Below, one piece after another: positions 17,194 to 26,258 of a DNA stretch of 64,000 bases. The notes beneath the pieces were generated by a model. That model did no database searches and had not been told where the DNA came from. It saw only the letters and a list, made by a program, of their open reading frames with translations. A program made the translations under genes and the position numbers. Each line of letters begins with the position of its first letter. Position 1 is the stretch's first letter. Origin of the DNA: Rhizobium sp. ZPR4 (GTDB taxonomy: Bacteria; Pseudomonadota; Alphaproteobacteria; Rhizobiales; Rhizobiaceae); assembly GCF_040215725.1 (NCBI RefSeq), contig NZ_CP157968.1, positions 1,674,001-1,738,000 on the forward strand, written 5' to 3'.

Positions 17194-17301
17194 ATGGATC
17201 CAAACGCGTTGGCGCGATAGATAGATGCGGCAATTCCGGGGCGCGGCTCTGCGCGCTCCTTCATCCCCGCGCGAATTCACCGACCGCTGCTGCCCGCAAC
17301 A

Positions 17302-19773
17302 TCAGATCGAACGGTCAGACACTTCGCCAATCCATTCCGTTGTGAGCTCGATCGTCACGGCGGAGCGGATGTCGAGAGCATTGGCCGCCGCCAGAAGTTC
17401 GTAGCGACCGGCGACGGCTCGAAATGCTCCCGCCTGCTCGTCGAAATAGCTCAGATCACGTGGGCGTACGACAAGCGAGGCCGTCCCTTGTTCGCCGGGT
17501 GCAAGCCGAAGCTTGGCAAAGGCGCGCAACTCCTTGTCCGGACGCTCGATCGTCGAAACAAGGGGCCGCACATAAAGCTGCACGAGTTCGCAACCGGTCC
17601 TGTCGCCGATATTGGTGACATCGATTGTCACGGTGACGCCCTCCGCGCCCATCTTTGTTGCCGATGCCCGCGCCTCGTCCCAGGAAAACCGGGTATAGCC
17701 GAGACCGAAGCCGAAGGGGAACAAGGGCTCGATGCCGCGCTTATCGTGATGGCGGTATCCGATAAAGACGCCTTCCTCGTAGCGCACATGCCCATCCTTC
17801 CCGGGATAGACGGATGCATCGCCAACCATGGCGGAATTATCCGACAGGCGCTTGGGGAAGGTCTGCGGCAGGCGTCCGCCGGGCTCGACATCGCCGAAGA
17901 GTACATCGGCCACGGCATGCCCCAGTTCCTGGCCGGGATACCACATCTGCAACACGGCCCGAACCTTGTCGAGCCACGGCATCTCGATGGGACCGCCGGT
18001 CTGCAGCACGACAATCGTATTGGCGTTTGTCGCCGCCACACGGTCTATCAGTTCCTCTTGCCGACCCGGAAGGCGCATGTCGGGCAGATCGAGGCCCTCC
18101 GTATCCCACTCGCCGTCGCGGCCGACGAAGAGTAGAACGACATCAGCATTCCTTGCCTTGTCAACAGCATCCAGCATGGCGTCTTCGCCAAGCGGCTTTT
18201 CCACGCCGAAGCGTACCGCCGTCAGATTGATCCCCTCCTCGGTCGCCGAGGAAGAGCAATATTCGACCACCATCTTGTAGCTCTGGCCGGCTTCCAGATG
18301 GACGCCCTGCCGCTGCTCGACATTGGCCGTGCCGAAGTAATTGTCGCCGCGAGCCCAACCGTCATAACCATTCACGACGAGCTTGCCGTCGACATAAAGC
18401 CTGGCGAGGCCCGCATTCGTCATGCCAAATATGTGCTCGCCGCTCTCCGTCGGCATGTAGGAGGCCGTCATGCGGGCGGAGAATTCGTTGGGATCAAGCT
18501 CGGCGGACGGCAGATCGAACCAGAAGAACTCGCCCCTGTTCGCGGTTTCGGTGGCCAGGGCTGCGCCTGCAAGATCGCGTCCCTTGAAATACTCCACCCG
18601 CATCTCACCGGAGAAGACATTGATCAGGCGATTGTTGCGGCAGCCGGCAGCATGATGGATGCTGTTTGCATTCGACAGCGCCTGACGGATGCCTTCCAAC
18701 GGACTGATCCTGTAGTGAGCGGCAATCTGGGCGCTGCCGCCGCCCATGACACGGGCGTCAGCTGCGTTCGGTCCGATAACCGCCACATGCCCGAGCCCTG
18801 CCTTCTGCAGCGGCAGAATGCCGTCATTCTTCAAGAGCACAGCACCCTCGGCCCCGAGCTTACGGATCAAAGCGCGATCCTCCGGCAGATCGAGCGCGTG
18901 CTCGCTTAAGTCGGGTGCCTTCTCGAAGGCGCCGACTCGCTCAAGCAACGTCAGAATGCGGCGGGCGGCTTCGCGCACCGTCTTCGGGTCGACCTCGCCG
19001 TTGCGAACGGCCGCCACGAGCTTTTCGCCGCGGTCGCGCGTCGGACCGGGCATTTCCAGATCGAGCCCGGCATTGACAGTCGCCGCCGTCGAATGCGAAC
19101 CGAACCAGTCCGACATGACGATGCCGTCAAAACCCCACTCCTCCCGCAAGACTTTGGTCAGCAGCCAGGGATGCTCGCTCGTATAAGTGCCGTTCAGCCG
19201 GTTGTAGGAGGACATGACGGCCATGACGCCAGCCTTCTTCACGGCCTGCTCGAACGGCGGCAGATAGATTTCGCGAAGAGCACGCTCATCGATATCCGAC
19301 GACATCGTCTGACGCTCAATCTCGGATTCATTGCCCGCAAAGTGCTTGATCGTGGCGGCAATGCCCTGGCCCTGCACGCCCTGGATATAGGCGACGGCAA
19401 GCTCAGCCGTCAGCATCGGATCTTCCGAATAGCATTCGAAATTGCGGCCATTGAGGCCGGAGCGATGAATATTGACCGTCGGCGCCAATAGCACCGAAGC
19501 GCCCTTGCTCTTGGCCTGGCCGGCAAGCGCCACGCCCATGCGTTCGACAAGGGCCGGATTCCATGTCGCGCCAAGCGCGATGGCAACGGGAAAGCAGGCC
19601 GCATTGACGCCGGCAACCAGTGAGCCGGCGCCGCGGGCTCCGTTCGGTCCATCCGTGACCTTGATTTTCGGAATACCAAGGCGCTCGACTGGCACCGTGG
19701 TCCAGAAATCGGCGCCGGACAGCAGCGAAACCTGCTCTTCAAGCGTCATCCGGTCGAGAATATCGTCGATCAT
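17302..19773 (-). CDS. GH3 beta-glucosidase with PA14 domain (Cbg-1-like)
   Basis: 823 aa from ATG 19773 (GGGAGG 4 nt upstream; the 48-residue extension is rejected). It has the GH3 N-terminal barrel with the KHFAGNESE motif and nucleophile aspartate in GIVMSDWFGSH, a GH3 C-terminal domain interrupted by a PA14 insert (about residues 390-550, including SGEHIFGMTNAGLARLYVDGKLV), and a fibronectin-III-like end. Size and architecture match Agrobacterium coniferin beta-glucosidase Cbg-1, which releases plant phenolics from glucosides. No signal peptide is seen, so it is probably cytoplasmic. Substrate inferred, not shown. Confidence 0.9.
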   Translation of the reverse strand: MIDDILDRMTLEEQVSLLSGADFWTTVPVERLGIPKIKVTDGPNGARGAGSLVAGVNAACFPVAIALGATWNPALVERMGVALAGQAKSKGASVLLAPTVNIHRSGLNGRNFECYSEDPMLTAELAVAYIQGVQGQGIAATIKHFAGNESEIERQTMSSDIDERALREIYLPPFEQAVKKAGVMAVMSSYNRLNGTYTSEHPWLLTKVLREEWGFDGIVMSDWFGSHSTAATVNAGLDLEMPGPTRDRGEKLVAAVRNGEVDPKTVREAARRILTLLERVGAFEKAPDLSEHALDLPEDRALIRKLGAEGAVLLKNDGILPLQKAGLGHVAVIGPNAADARVMGGGSAQIAAHYRISPLEGIRQALSNANSIHHAAGCRNNRLINVFSGEMRVEYFKGRDLAGAALATETANRGEFFWFDLPSAELDPNEFSARMTASYMPTESGEHIFGMTNAGLARLYVDGKLVVNGYDGWARGDNYFGTANVEQRQGVHLEAGQSYKMVVEYCSSSATEEGINLTAVRFGVEKPLGEDAMLDAVDKARNADVVLLFVGRDGEWDTEGLDLPDMRLPGRQEELIDRVAATNANTIVVLQTGGPIEMPWLDKVRAVLQMWYPGQELGHAVADVLFGDVEPGGRLPQTFPKRLSDNSAMVGDASVYPGKDGHVRYEEGVFIGYRHHDKRGIEPLFPFGFGLGYTRFSWDEARASATKMGAEGVTVTIDVTNIGDRTGCELVQLYVRPLVSTIERPDKELRAFAKLRLAPGEQGTASLVVRPRDLSYFDEQAGAFRAVAGRYELLAAANALDIRSAVTIELTTEWIGEVSDRSI

Positions 19774-20099
19774 TAGGCCTCCCGAGCAATTCCCTGGCTG
19801 TTCCATCGTCCATCCGCGATGAAGATTCGCATTTAAGACAAACAAATCATAAACACGCCAGATGTTCTTCCGATAGTGCGATATGTGGATGAAATCACAT
19901 ATCTTTTTTGTCGACATTCAGGTCTTGTCCGCTACGGAACACGCTTCGCAACCGATCGGAAATCATAAATTCGCTGCTTGGATGAATGTCTCCGATTGTC
20001 ACGCCGGCCAAAAGCACCGGTTCGATAAAATGCGAATAATCTTATTTCGAATAAATTTGACCGCGTCGGATTTCATGAGCCCAACTCATGGAGCCGCGT
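19774..20099. other. AT-rich divergent intergenic region
   Basis: 326 bp between the GH3 gene and the BTLCP gene. It contains the inverted repeat described at 19881-19904; otherwise no gene or RNA is recognised. Confidence 0.5.
19881..19904. promoter_or_regulatory. Inverted repeat GATATGTG-N8-CACATATC
   Basis: A perfect 8-bp inverted repeat with an 8-nt spacer, followed by TTTTTT on the plus strand. About 110 bp upstream of the GH3 start it could be an operator. As RNA it resembles a weak terminator, but no plus-strand gene precedes it. Confidence 0.4.
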
Positions 20100-20774
20100 A
20101 TGCGTTCACTTCTAGTCGCTGCAAGCTTTCTCTTCGTTGCCGGCCTGCTGTTTTCGACAGCAACAACGGCAAAACCGGTGGCGAATACTGCCGCGGCACA
20201 CGCACACCAGTTTGCGCGTGAGGTGACGGATGCGAGCGTACCCGTTGGTTGGACAAGCTTCTGCAACGCGCAGCCAGCCGAATGTACGGCCGGCGAGAAG
20301 AGCGCGGAATTCGCCAATCTCGATCATGACCAGTGGGCGCAGCTGCAGCAGATCAACAGCCTCGTCAATCACGAGATCCAGGGCATCGGCGACAACGATC
20401 ATTACGGCATCTACAAGCTCGGCATCATCAACTGGTGGACCTATCCCGATGACGGTGCCGGCAACTGCAACGACTATGTTATCCTAAAGAAGAAATTGCT
20501 CGTGGAAGCAGGCTGGCCACGGTCTGCCCTGCTGCTGACGGTCGTTCTCGACACCCATAACGAGGGACATCTTGTCCTGATGGCACGCACGAACGACGGC
20601 GATCTCATCCTCGACAATCTCACCGATACGGTCAAAAACTGGAGCGGGACGGGCTACACCTTCATCAAGCGCCAGACGGCCGCCAATCCGAACAATTGGG
20701 TTCGGCTGGAATCGGGACGTACGCCAGAAGAGCTTGCCATGATCAGCAAGGCATTGGCTTCTCACTCGCAGTGA
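20100..20774 (+). CDS. Transglutaminase-like cysteine peptidase (BTLCP family)
   Basis: 224 aa with an N-terminal signal peptide (RSLLVAASFLFVAGLLFSTATTA). The mature protein carries the BTLCP triad region: Cys in GNCNDYV, His in HNEGHLVLMA and Asp in LILDNLTD. GGAG sits 6 nt before ATG 20100; ATG 20088 is a less likely start. Family members are periplasmic, and LapG, the best-known member, cleaves large adhesins, but this short rhizobial subgroup is uncharacterised. It overlaps the next gene convergently by 13 bp. Confidence 0.87.
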   Translation: MRSLLVAASFLFVAGLLFSTATTAKPVANTAAAHAHQFAREVTDASVPVGWTSFCNAQPAECTAGEKSAEFANLDHDQWAQLQQINSLVNHEIQGIGDNDHYGIYKLGIINWWTYPDDGAGNCNDYVILKKKLLVEAGWPRSALLLTVVLDTHNEGHLVLMARTNDGDLILDNLTDTVKNWSGTGYTFIKRQTAANPNNWVRLESGRTPEELAMISKALASHSQ

Positions 20775-21103
20775 TTGGCGGCCCAATAGCTATCGACCAG
20801 ACCTTTGCCATCCCGGTCCAGAATGGCAAAATTGCCGGGGATGACGACAAAGAAGCGTTCTGCGCCTTGCGCACCGGCGCTGTCATTGGCAGGCGCCGTG
20901 TCGACACGACCACAGGCGACGAAACCCGGCATTCGTTCGCTCGGCTTGGCCGCCAGAATATGGATGGCTGAGGGGGGCACCTCTATACGTCGCGCGACCG
21001 CCGCCTTGGCCAGAGCCGGAACATCCGCCATCGTCGGCACAGCTTCACCCGGAGCGGCTGCAAGCAGGACGCTTCCTGCGATCACGAGATGTTTCACCGG
21101 CAC
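20762..21103 (-). CDS. Hypothetical secreted protein (113 aa)
   Basis: A signal peptide (VIAGSVLLAAAPGEA) precedes a compact domain with two cysteines (VACGRVDT and AANHC at the C-terminus) likely to form a disulfide, and an RFFVVIPGNFAILD strand pattern. No family is recognised. Its tail overlaps the convergent BTLCP gene by 13 bp. Confidence 0.6.
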   Translation of the reverse strand: MPVKHLVIAGSVLLAAAPGEAVPTMADVPALAKAAVARRIEVPPSAIHILAAKPSERMPGFVACGRVDTAPANDSAGAQGAERFFVVIPGNFAILDRDGKGLVDSYWAANHCE

Positions 21104-21292
21104 CCTCTCGAAAACAAGGCCAAAGGGCTTGCAACCTTCAACGGCGGTGTCCCATATGCCTCTGCAGCCCAGAGCTGCTTTTGCCGAAGTTTATTGTGAT
21201 TCGCGGGGCAGAAGAAGCATCCGCTCTTGCCTTCACGCAGTGATCGCGTATGAAGATCGTCCCCGCGCCGGGGAATATTTTGGAAAGTCACT

Positions 21293-22276
21293 TTGCGAAT
21301 GCGAACACGCCTGTCGACAATCCCGGCACTCGGTCTTCTTCTTATTCTTGCATTGACGAATGCCGGTTCCGCGCATGAGCTCGTACGTGTGCCGCCCGGC
21401 AATCGCAACAGCGTTCAGCCGCCCGTACCGAATACATCGGCGCTGCGGGCCAAGGCTTTCAACACGACTTACGACGAAAAATACCAGAAGATTGTTGGAG
21501 TGCTTCGCGACGACAAGGACTTGATGGCCTCGATCAAGAAGGCCGGACAGGCCTACCAGATCGATCCCATCCACATCGTTGGCGCCCTTGTGGGTGAACA
21601 CACCTACAACATCACGATCGTCAACAGGGTGAAGTCCTACTACGTCAAGGCGCTCGCCTATTCGCAGTCCGATTTCAAGTTCGCCTATAAGGACGTAACC
21701 GTCCAGACCTTCCTGAAGAAGCCGGAATTTGCCCATTGCAACGCCTTCACCGGCAGCGCCGAATTGTGGGAATGCCGCGACGAGACGTGGGACAAGAGTT
21801 TTCGTGGCAAGGTCATCGATGGCGTCACCTACGAAAACATGACGTTCCAGCGGGCCTTCTTCCAGCCCTTCTTTGCGGGCCAGACCTTCGGCCTTGGACA
21901 GATCAGCCCGTTGACGGCCCTTGAAGCCACCGATCTCGTGCATTCGACGAGCGGCCTGCCGAAACTTTCGGTCGACGATCCGCAGGCGATCTACCGCGAC
22001 ATCATGGACCCCGATCGCAGCGTGATCTATATCGCCGCGATCGTGCGCGACGCAATCGATGCCTATCGCGCCCAGGGCTTCGACATCACCGACAATCCCG
22101 GCCTGACCGCGACGCTTTACAATGTCGGCCAGCCGCGCCGCCGTGCGGCTGCCTTGCGGCAGGCGGCGGACGCTTCGGGCGGCAAGAAACTGCCGGAAGA
22201 AAATTACTACGGCTGGCTGGTGAATGACAAACTGGCGGAACTTCGTGGGTTGCTCGGCAGCGACAATAGCCAGTAA
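21293..22276 (+). CDS. DUF1402 family periplasmic protein
   Basis: 327 aa with a signal peptide (ALGLLLILALTNAGSAHE) and the features of the alphaproteobacterial DUF1402 family: YQIDPIHIVGALVGEHTYN, a FGLGQISPLTALEATDLVH block similar to lysozyme-like GLxQI motifs, and TATLYNVGQPRRRA. The resemblance to lytic-transglycosylase active regions suggests an envelope role, but no activity is known to me. The TTG at 21293 has GGAAAG at good spacing; ATG 21299 is the alternative. Confidence 0.83.
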   Translation: MRMRTRLSTIPALGLLLILALTNAGSAHELVRVPPGNRNSVQPPVPNTSALRAKAFNTTYDEKYQKIVGVLRDDKDLMASIKKAGQAYQIDPIHIVGALVGEHTYNITIVNRVKSYYVKALAYSQSDFKFAYKDVTVQTFLKKPEFAHCNAFTGSAELWECRDETWDKSFRGKVIDGVTYENMTFQRAFFQPFFAGQTFGLGQISPLTALEATDLVHSTSGLPKLSVDDPQAIYRDIMDPDRSVIYIAAIVRDAIDAYRAQGFDITDNPGLTATLYNVGQPRRRAAALRQAADASGGKKLPEENYYGWLVNDKLAELRGLLGSDNSQ

Positions 22277-22313
22277 GCCGCCAGAACCTTATCCATGAAG
22301 GACACCGGTTTGA

Positions 22314-22961
22314 TCAGGCGATCAGGCTGACGCGATCATTGGCAATCTTGTTTTCGACCCAGGCTCGTTCATTCTGCCAATCATGCCGCTTCCATCCCTC
22401 CCAGCCAAAGCCGCATAGCTTGACGTCCCATTCGGACGCGGGAAACCTTGCGAGGGCATAACAGATGCCAAGGAAACCGGTGCTGGGAAAGACCTTGTGC
22501 ATACGAGGCCCGGAAATGCCGAGTTCGCCGCAACCGTCCATATAGGTCTGCGGCGGCATGATGCGGATCTCCTTGCCGGCCCTGCCCAGCAACTCGATTG
22601 CCTGCATCGTCCAGTCAGCCCGCCGACCCTGCAGGCGCTGGAAGATGTTGGGTCGTGGGTGATATTTGCGAATGATATCTGGGTGATAGGCCAGCATGAA
22701 GACCTTTGCGGCCTTGAGCGCGGCGTTATCCATGAAGTTCGGCTCGAGAAGCCGCCGATACAAGATCTTGCTCGAGGCAGCCAGCATGATCATGTCGGTG
22801 CGCTCGCCGCTCATGCCTCCGGAAAGGAGCGGCTCATTGAAACGCATAACGAATTGCGCCTCGTCTACGATACCGGCGATATCGCGTTCCAGCTTCCCAT
22901 TACCGACAATGATTGCAGTCTTGCGCGCCAATACGGTCGTCCAGAAAATACGGCTGTGCAT
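22314..22961 (-). CDS. Glycosyltransferase family 29-like (sialyltransferase-like) protein
   Basis: 215 aa from ATG 22961. The opening KTAIIVGNGKLERDIAGIVDEAQFVMRFNEP matches the nucleotide-sugar motif of GT29-like proteins found in rhizobia, and the late segment PSTGFLGICYALARFP resembles the second sialyl motif. No Shine-Dalgarno is clear and a longer reading is possible, so the N-terminus is uncertain. It may transfer a sugar in surface glycan synthesis, but the acceptor is unknown and no polysaccharide genes adjoin it. Confidence 0.7.
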   Translation of the reverse strand: MHSRIFWTTVLARKTAIIVGNGKLERDIAGIVDEAQFVMRFNEPLLSGGMSGERTDMIMLAASSKILYRRLLEPNFMDNAALKAAKVFMLAYHPDIIRKYHPRPNIFQRLQGRRADWTMQAIELLGRAGKEIRIMPPQTYMDGCGELGISGPRMHKVFPSTGFLGICYALARFPASEWDVKLCGFGWEGWKRHDWQNERAWVENKIANDRVSLIA

Positions 22962-23188
22962 TAGCAAGCGGTTCTGACAGCATACTGAAACATAGATGAT
23001 GCGGAACTGAAATCCCCTCGACCAACTGTTCCAGCACGTCCGAACAAATGTGATCCGTCTGCCGGATATACGTATTTGACGGCCCCTCACAAGGCAACGA
23101 CAATGAGAGAGGCTTCCCTGGCAGACCGCGCCAAATCGCCATAGACTGCCTCCTCTCAATACCGAAAAGCGGATCGAGCGGACAGCTT

Positions 23189-23599
23189 ATGAAGCAAGTG
23201 GATCGCATGAACTCGACGTCGAACGATTGGGAGGCTGACCCGTGGGACGCCCTCGATAAGGTGGCGGACTTACAGTTCGCCGGATTTCAGGACAGGGCGG
23301 TAAAGACGATTACCTGGGCTTCCATATTCGATTTCGATGCCGGCCATTCGATATTCGGCATCGAGGCAAGTGACCTTCGCAGTCTTGATGTCGAATTTTA
23401 TGCGACATGTGATGGCGAGGACATGCTTTTGATGCGGCAGATTTGGCATGGGTTCCCCGATCCACCGGAATGGCGGCTGGCGACGCGACCAAGCAACCGG
23501 GGCGATCTCTCCTGGGCCTCGTGGGGTTATTTTGCCAACTTGCCGGAGAGCTGGCAAATACCGGATAGTCAAGCGGCGCCATCCGGTAATCCTGCATGA
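23189..23599 (+). CDS. Hypothetical protein (136 aa)
   Basis: Acidic and tryptophan-rich soluble protein with no recognised family. The composition is gene-like, and the frame fills the gap between the GT29-like and ROK genes. No strong Shine-Dalgarno; the start may instead be ATG 23207. Divergent from the GT29-like gene. Confidence 0.5.
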   Translation: MKQVDRMNSTSNDWEADPWDALDKVADLQFAGFQDRAVKTITWASIFDFDAGHSIFGIEASDLRSLDVEFYATCDGEDMLLMRQIWHGFPDPPEWRLATRPSNRGDLSWASWGYFANLPESWQIPDSQAAPSGNPA

Positions 23600-23615
23600 C
23601 AGGCGGTCGGCACGC

Positions 23616-24743
23616 TTACAGGAAATAGCGGAATTTCAATGGAAGCAGAGCCGCACCGATCGCGCTGGCATCACCTTTGGTTTCGCTGAGAACCAGCCGG
23701 GGGCCTGGCGGCGCCGCACCATAGCGATGCGGGCGCTGCGACGGCAGGCGGGCGCGCGCGATCATCATTCGTCCAAGCTCGGGCGGTAGCTGGCCACCGA
23801 AGACGATGGCTTGCGGATCGATCACCCCGGCAAGCGTGGCGATCAGGCGGTCAAGCGTCGGCATGGTCTCGGAGAGCCAATTCTCGACGCCCGGCCAGGT
23901 AGGGTCGAAATTTTGTTTCAGCTCCTCGATGGAACCTATGTCGACACCACTCTCCCGCAATATGCGGATGAGATATTGCAAGGCCGGCCGGCGCAGCACT
24001 TCGTCCGGATTGTAGATGACGCTGAATTCCCCGGCATTCCCATGAAAGCCCAGATAGGGCCTCCCCTCCAGAACAAGACCGCCGCCAAATCCATAATTGA
24101 AGGACAGGTATGCGAAGGTCTGGCACCAGCGCCCGACACCGCGTAGGCTCTCGCCGATTGCGCCCGTCGTTGCGTTGTTTTCCAACCAGGTCGGCAATGC
24201 GAACACATGCTCGAGTTGCGGCTGCAGATCGACCAGAGACCAGTCGCGCAGCGGCTCCGGTGCATTGAAGCGACGATCATCGCCGACGAAGAAACCCGAC
24301 ATGGCAAAGCCAAGTCCGATGAGATTTGCGCGCGATATTTCGCAGCGCGCCAAGATCAAGCTCAGCCTCTCGGCAAGGATTGCAAGCGTTGCCTTGCGGT
24401 CGGCGGGCACCCCCCTCAGCATTTCCTGATCGACGATGTTGCAGCCGAAATCGGCAAGCGACAGCGTCACGGCATCGGTATTGACGGAAATACCAACCGA
24501 ATAGACCGTCTGCCGCTCCAGTTCGATAGTCGGGCTCGGCTGCCCTCGCGCCCCCTTGAATGGCGCACCCGCACGAAGCAAGCCGCGAGCCATCAGTGCT
24601 TCGACGAGGCGATGCACCGATTGCTGCGTCAAATTGGTGTGGGCCGTAATGGTGGCACGCGGGATCGGCTCATGCCGGCGGACAATATCGAGGATGAGGC
24701 GCTCGTTCTCGCTTGCCAGTGGGGATTTTTCAAGCGCTGCCAT
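23616..24743 (-). CDS. ROK-family transcriptional regulator
   Basis: 375 aa. An N-terminal MarR-like winged helix (TAHTNLTQQSVHRLVEALMARGLL) is fused to a ROK sugar-kinase-like domain with LIGLGFAMSGFF, ENNATTGAIGE, FNYGFGGGLVLEG and the HGNAGEFS segment. The zinc-site cysteine cluster CxCGxxGC of many ROK proteins is absent. It is probably a sugar-responsive repressor of itself or of the divergent GDPD gene. Confidence 0.9.
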   Translation of the reverse strand: MAALEKSPLASENERLILDIVRRHEPIPRATITAHTNLTQQSVHRLVEALMARGLLRAGAPFKGARGQPSPTIELERQTVYSVGISVNTDAVTLSLADFGCNIVDQEMLRGVPADRKATLAILAERLSLILARCEISRANLIGLGFAMSGFFVGDDRRFNAPEPLRDWSLVDLQPQLEHVFALPTWLENNATTGAIGESLRGVGRWCQTFAYLSFNYGFGGGLVLEGRPYLGFHGNAGEFSVIYNPDEVLRRPALQYLIRILRESGVDIGSIEELKQNFDPTWPGVENWLSETMPTLDRLIATLAGVIDPQAIVFGGQLPPELGRMMIARARLPSQRPHRYGAAPPGPRLVLSETKGDASAIGAALLPLKFRYFL

Positions 24744-24835
24744 GACTGAACCCTGATCCTGTCATTCCGACTTAGCCGCTCGTCTGGCTGCGCACAATCC
24801 GAACCCTCGCATATTCGCAGCCGCTCGTCATAAAT

Positions 24836-24854
24836 ATTACACTTTATGTGTATT
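24836..24854. promoter_or_regulatory. Imperfect palindrome in the ROK/GDPD intergenic region
   Basis: TACAC-TTTAT-GTGTA (24838-24852) with A/T-rich, partly symmetric flanks. Located between divergent starts; a possible ROK operator. Confidence 0.35.
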
Positions 24855-24979
24855 ATTAGCCATACAAGCGATCGGCGCCAATGTGCTGCGTCGGCCACAG
24901 CCATTGGCGTCCACATTCGACTCGAACCTCAAATCAGCTCATCCCGCCTCAAAACCGACAGCGCACGAAAGCTCTTCTC

Positions 24980-25852
24980 ATGCATAGCCAGACCGCCACC
25001 CCTCCCTTATCCCGCAATGCCGATATCTATGACCTTCTGTCACGCGCCAATTCCGACATTCTGACGATTGCCCACCGCGGGCTTTGGTCGGCAGCTCCTG
25101 AAAATTCATTGGCGGCAATCCGCGCTGCAGCCGAGCTTGGCGTTGAATTCGTCGAAATCGACACGCAGGCGACTGCTGACGGCCATCTCGTCGTCATTCA
25201 CGACAAAACGCTGGACCGCACCACTTCTGCCAAGGGTATCGTCGGAGCGAGCAACTTTGCCACGGTCCGCGACGCACGACTGCGCGCCGGTGCTGGCGGA
25301 GAGATGGCGGCACTGACGGATGAACGCATCCCCACGCTCGAAGAAGCGTTGGAGGAAGCTCGCGGTCGCGTCTTCGTCAATATCGACACGAAATTCCCGC
25401 GTGAACTGCCACAGGTGATTGCTGCGGTGCGGCAGCTGGGTGCCGAGGATCACGTCATCATCAAGTCGGATGTCGAGCCGCAAAGCGGCTGCTTCCCCGT
25501 GCTGGACGCCGATTGGTTCGGCTCGATCCCGCATATGCCGATGTTTCCCGTCCGGCCCGGAAAATTCACCGAGGACCTCAGAATGATCGAACCCCTCAAG
25601 GCGCCGATGGTCGAGGTGAAATTTACCGACATTGCGGATCTTGCCGCCGGGCGCCAGGAACTGGAACGTCAAAATATCCGGCTCTGGATCAATACACTCG
25701 ACGTCTCCCACAATTTCGACTTCAATGACAGCCGCGCACTCAACGACCCCGAAGGCGTCTGGGGAGCGCTGCTTGACGCCGGCGTCGGCGCCATCCAGAC
25801 CGACACGAATGTCGAATTCAAGCGGTGGCTCGCAATCAGAAGCGGCAGCTAA
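24980..25852 (+). CDS. Glycerophosphodiester phosphodiesterase family protein
   Basis: 290 aa GDPD barrel. The catalytic motifs are IAHRGLWSAAPENS near residue 30, EFVEIDTQATADGHLVVIHD, and the downstream FVNIDTKFP metal ligand. It hydrolyses glycerophosphodiesters to glycerol phosphate and alcohol. There is no signal peptide, so it is cytoplasmic. ATG 24980 is chosen, since the longer frame begins in the promoter region. Confidence 0.9.
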   Translation: MHSQTATPPLSRNADIYDLLSRANSDILTIAHRGLWSAAPENSLAAIRAAAELGVEFVEIDTQATADGHLVVIHDKTLDRTTSAKGIVGASNFATVRDARLRAGAGGEMAALTDERIPTLEEALEEARGRVFVNIDTKFPRELPQVIAAVRQLGAEDHVIIKSDVEPQSGCFPVLDADWFGSIPHMPMFPVRPGKFTEDLRMIEPLKAPMVEVKFTDIADLAAGRQELERQNIRLWINTLDVSHNFDFNDSRALNDPEGVWGALLDAGVGAIQTDTNVEFKRWLAIRSGS

Positions 25853-25880
25853 CTGGTTCTCCGGCTCAACGGCCAGACAG

Positions 25881-25917
25881 AAAAGCCCGGGCGGTCATCC
25901 GATCGTCCGGGCTTTTT
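25881..25917 (+). terminator. Rho-independent terminator after GDPD
   Basis: AAAAGCCCGG (25881-25890) pairs with CCGGGCTTTT; the arm continues into TTTTT. A textbook GC-stem and U-run 28 bp after the stop codon. Confidence 0.85.
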
Positions 25918-26258
25918 GCGTTCTGGCCATCGGCATCGAAGCACATCTTTTCCTGCAAACAGGGATGGTTTCTATGGGCGGAGCCCGCCGACATTATCCC
26001 CCTCTAGAGCGCAAATGCTGCACTGCGAATAAAATGATGCGGAAATGAATTAAAACTGACGCGAAAATGAACCGAAAATGTTGACTTCGGGATTCGCCGA
26101 ACTAGTTCCCGCTGAGACGCCGGGGTCCGCCCCATCCACAGTGACCATATAATTCTGCATAATTTGCGCAGCCGTTCCAGCTCTAAGACGTTGGTACGGC
26201 ACGGAAAATCTGTGCGGTTACGAGGTCACGTCACAGCGCAGTGGGACTTCAGTATCGT
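25918..26258. promoter_or_regulatory. Intergenic region upstream of flippase gene
   Basis: 341 bp. It contains the short tandem CGAAAATGAAC/CGAAAATG near 26063-26080 and a TTGACT -35-like hexamer just after it. No gene seen; it probably carries the promoter of the polysaccharide pair. Confidence 0.4.
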
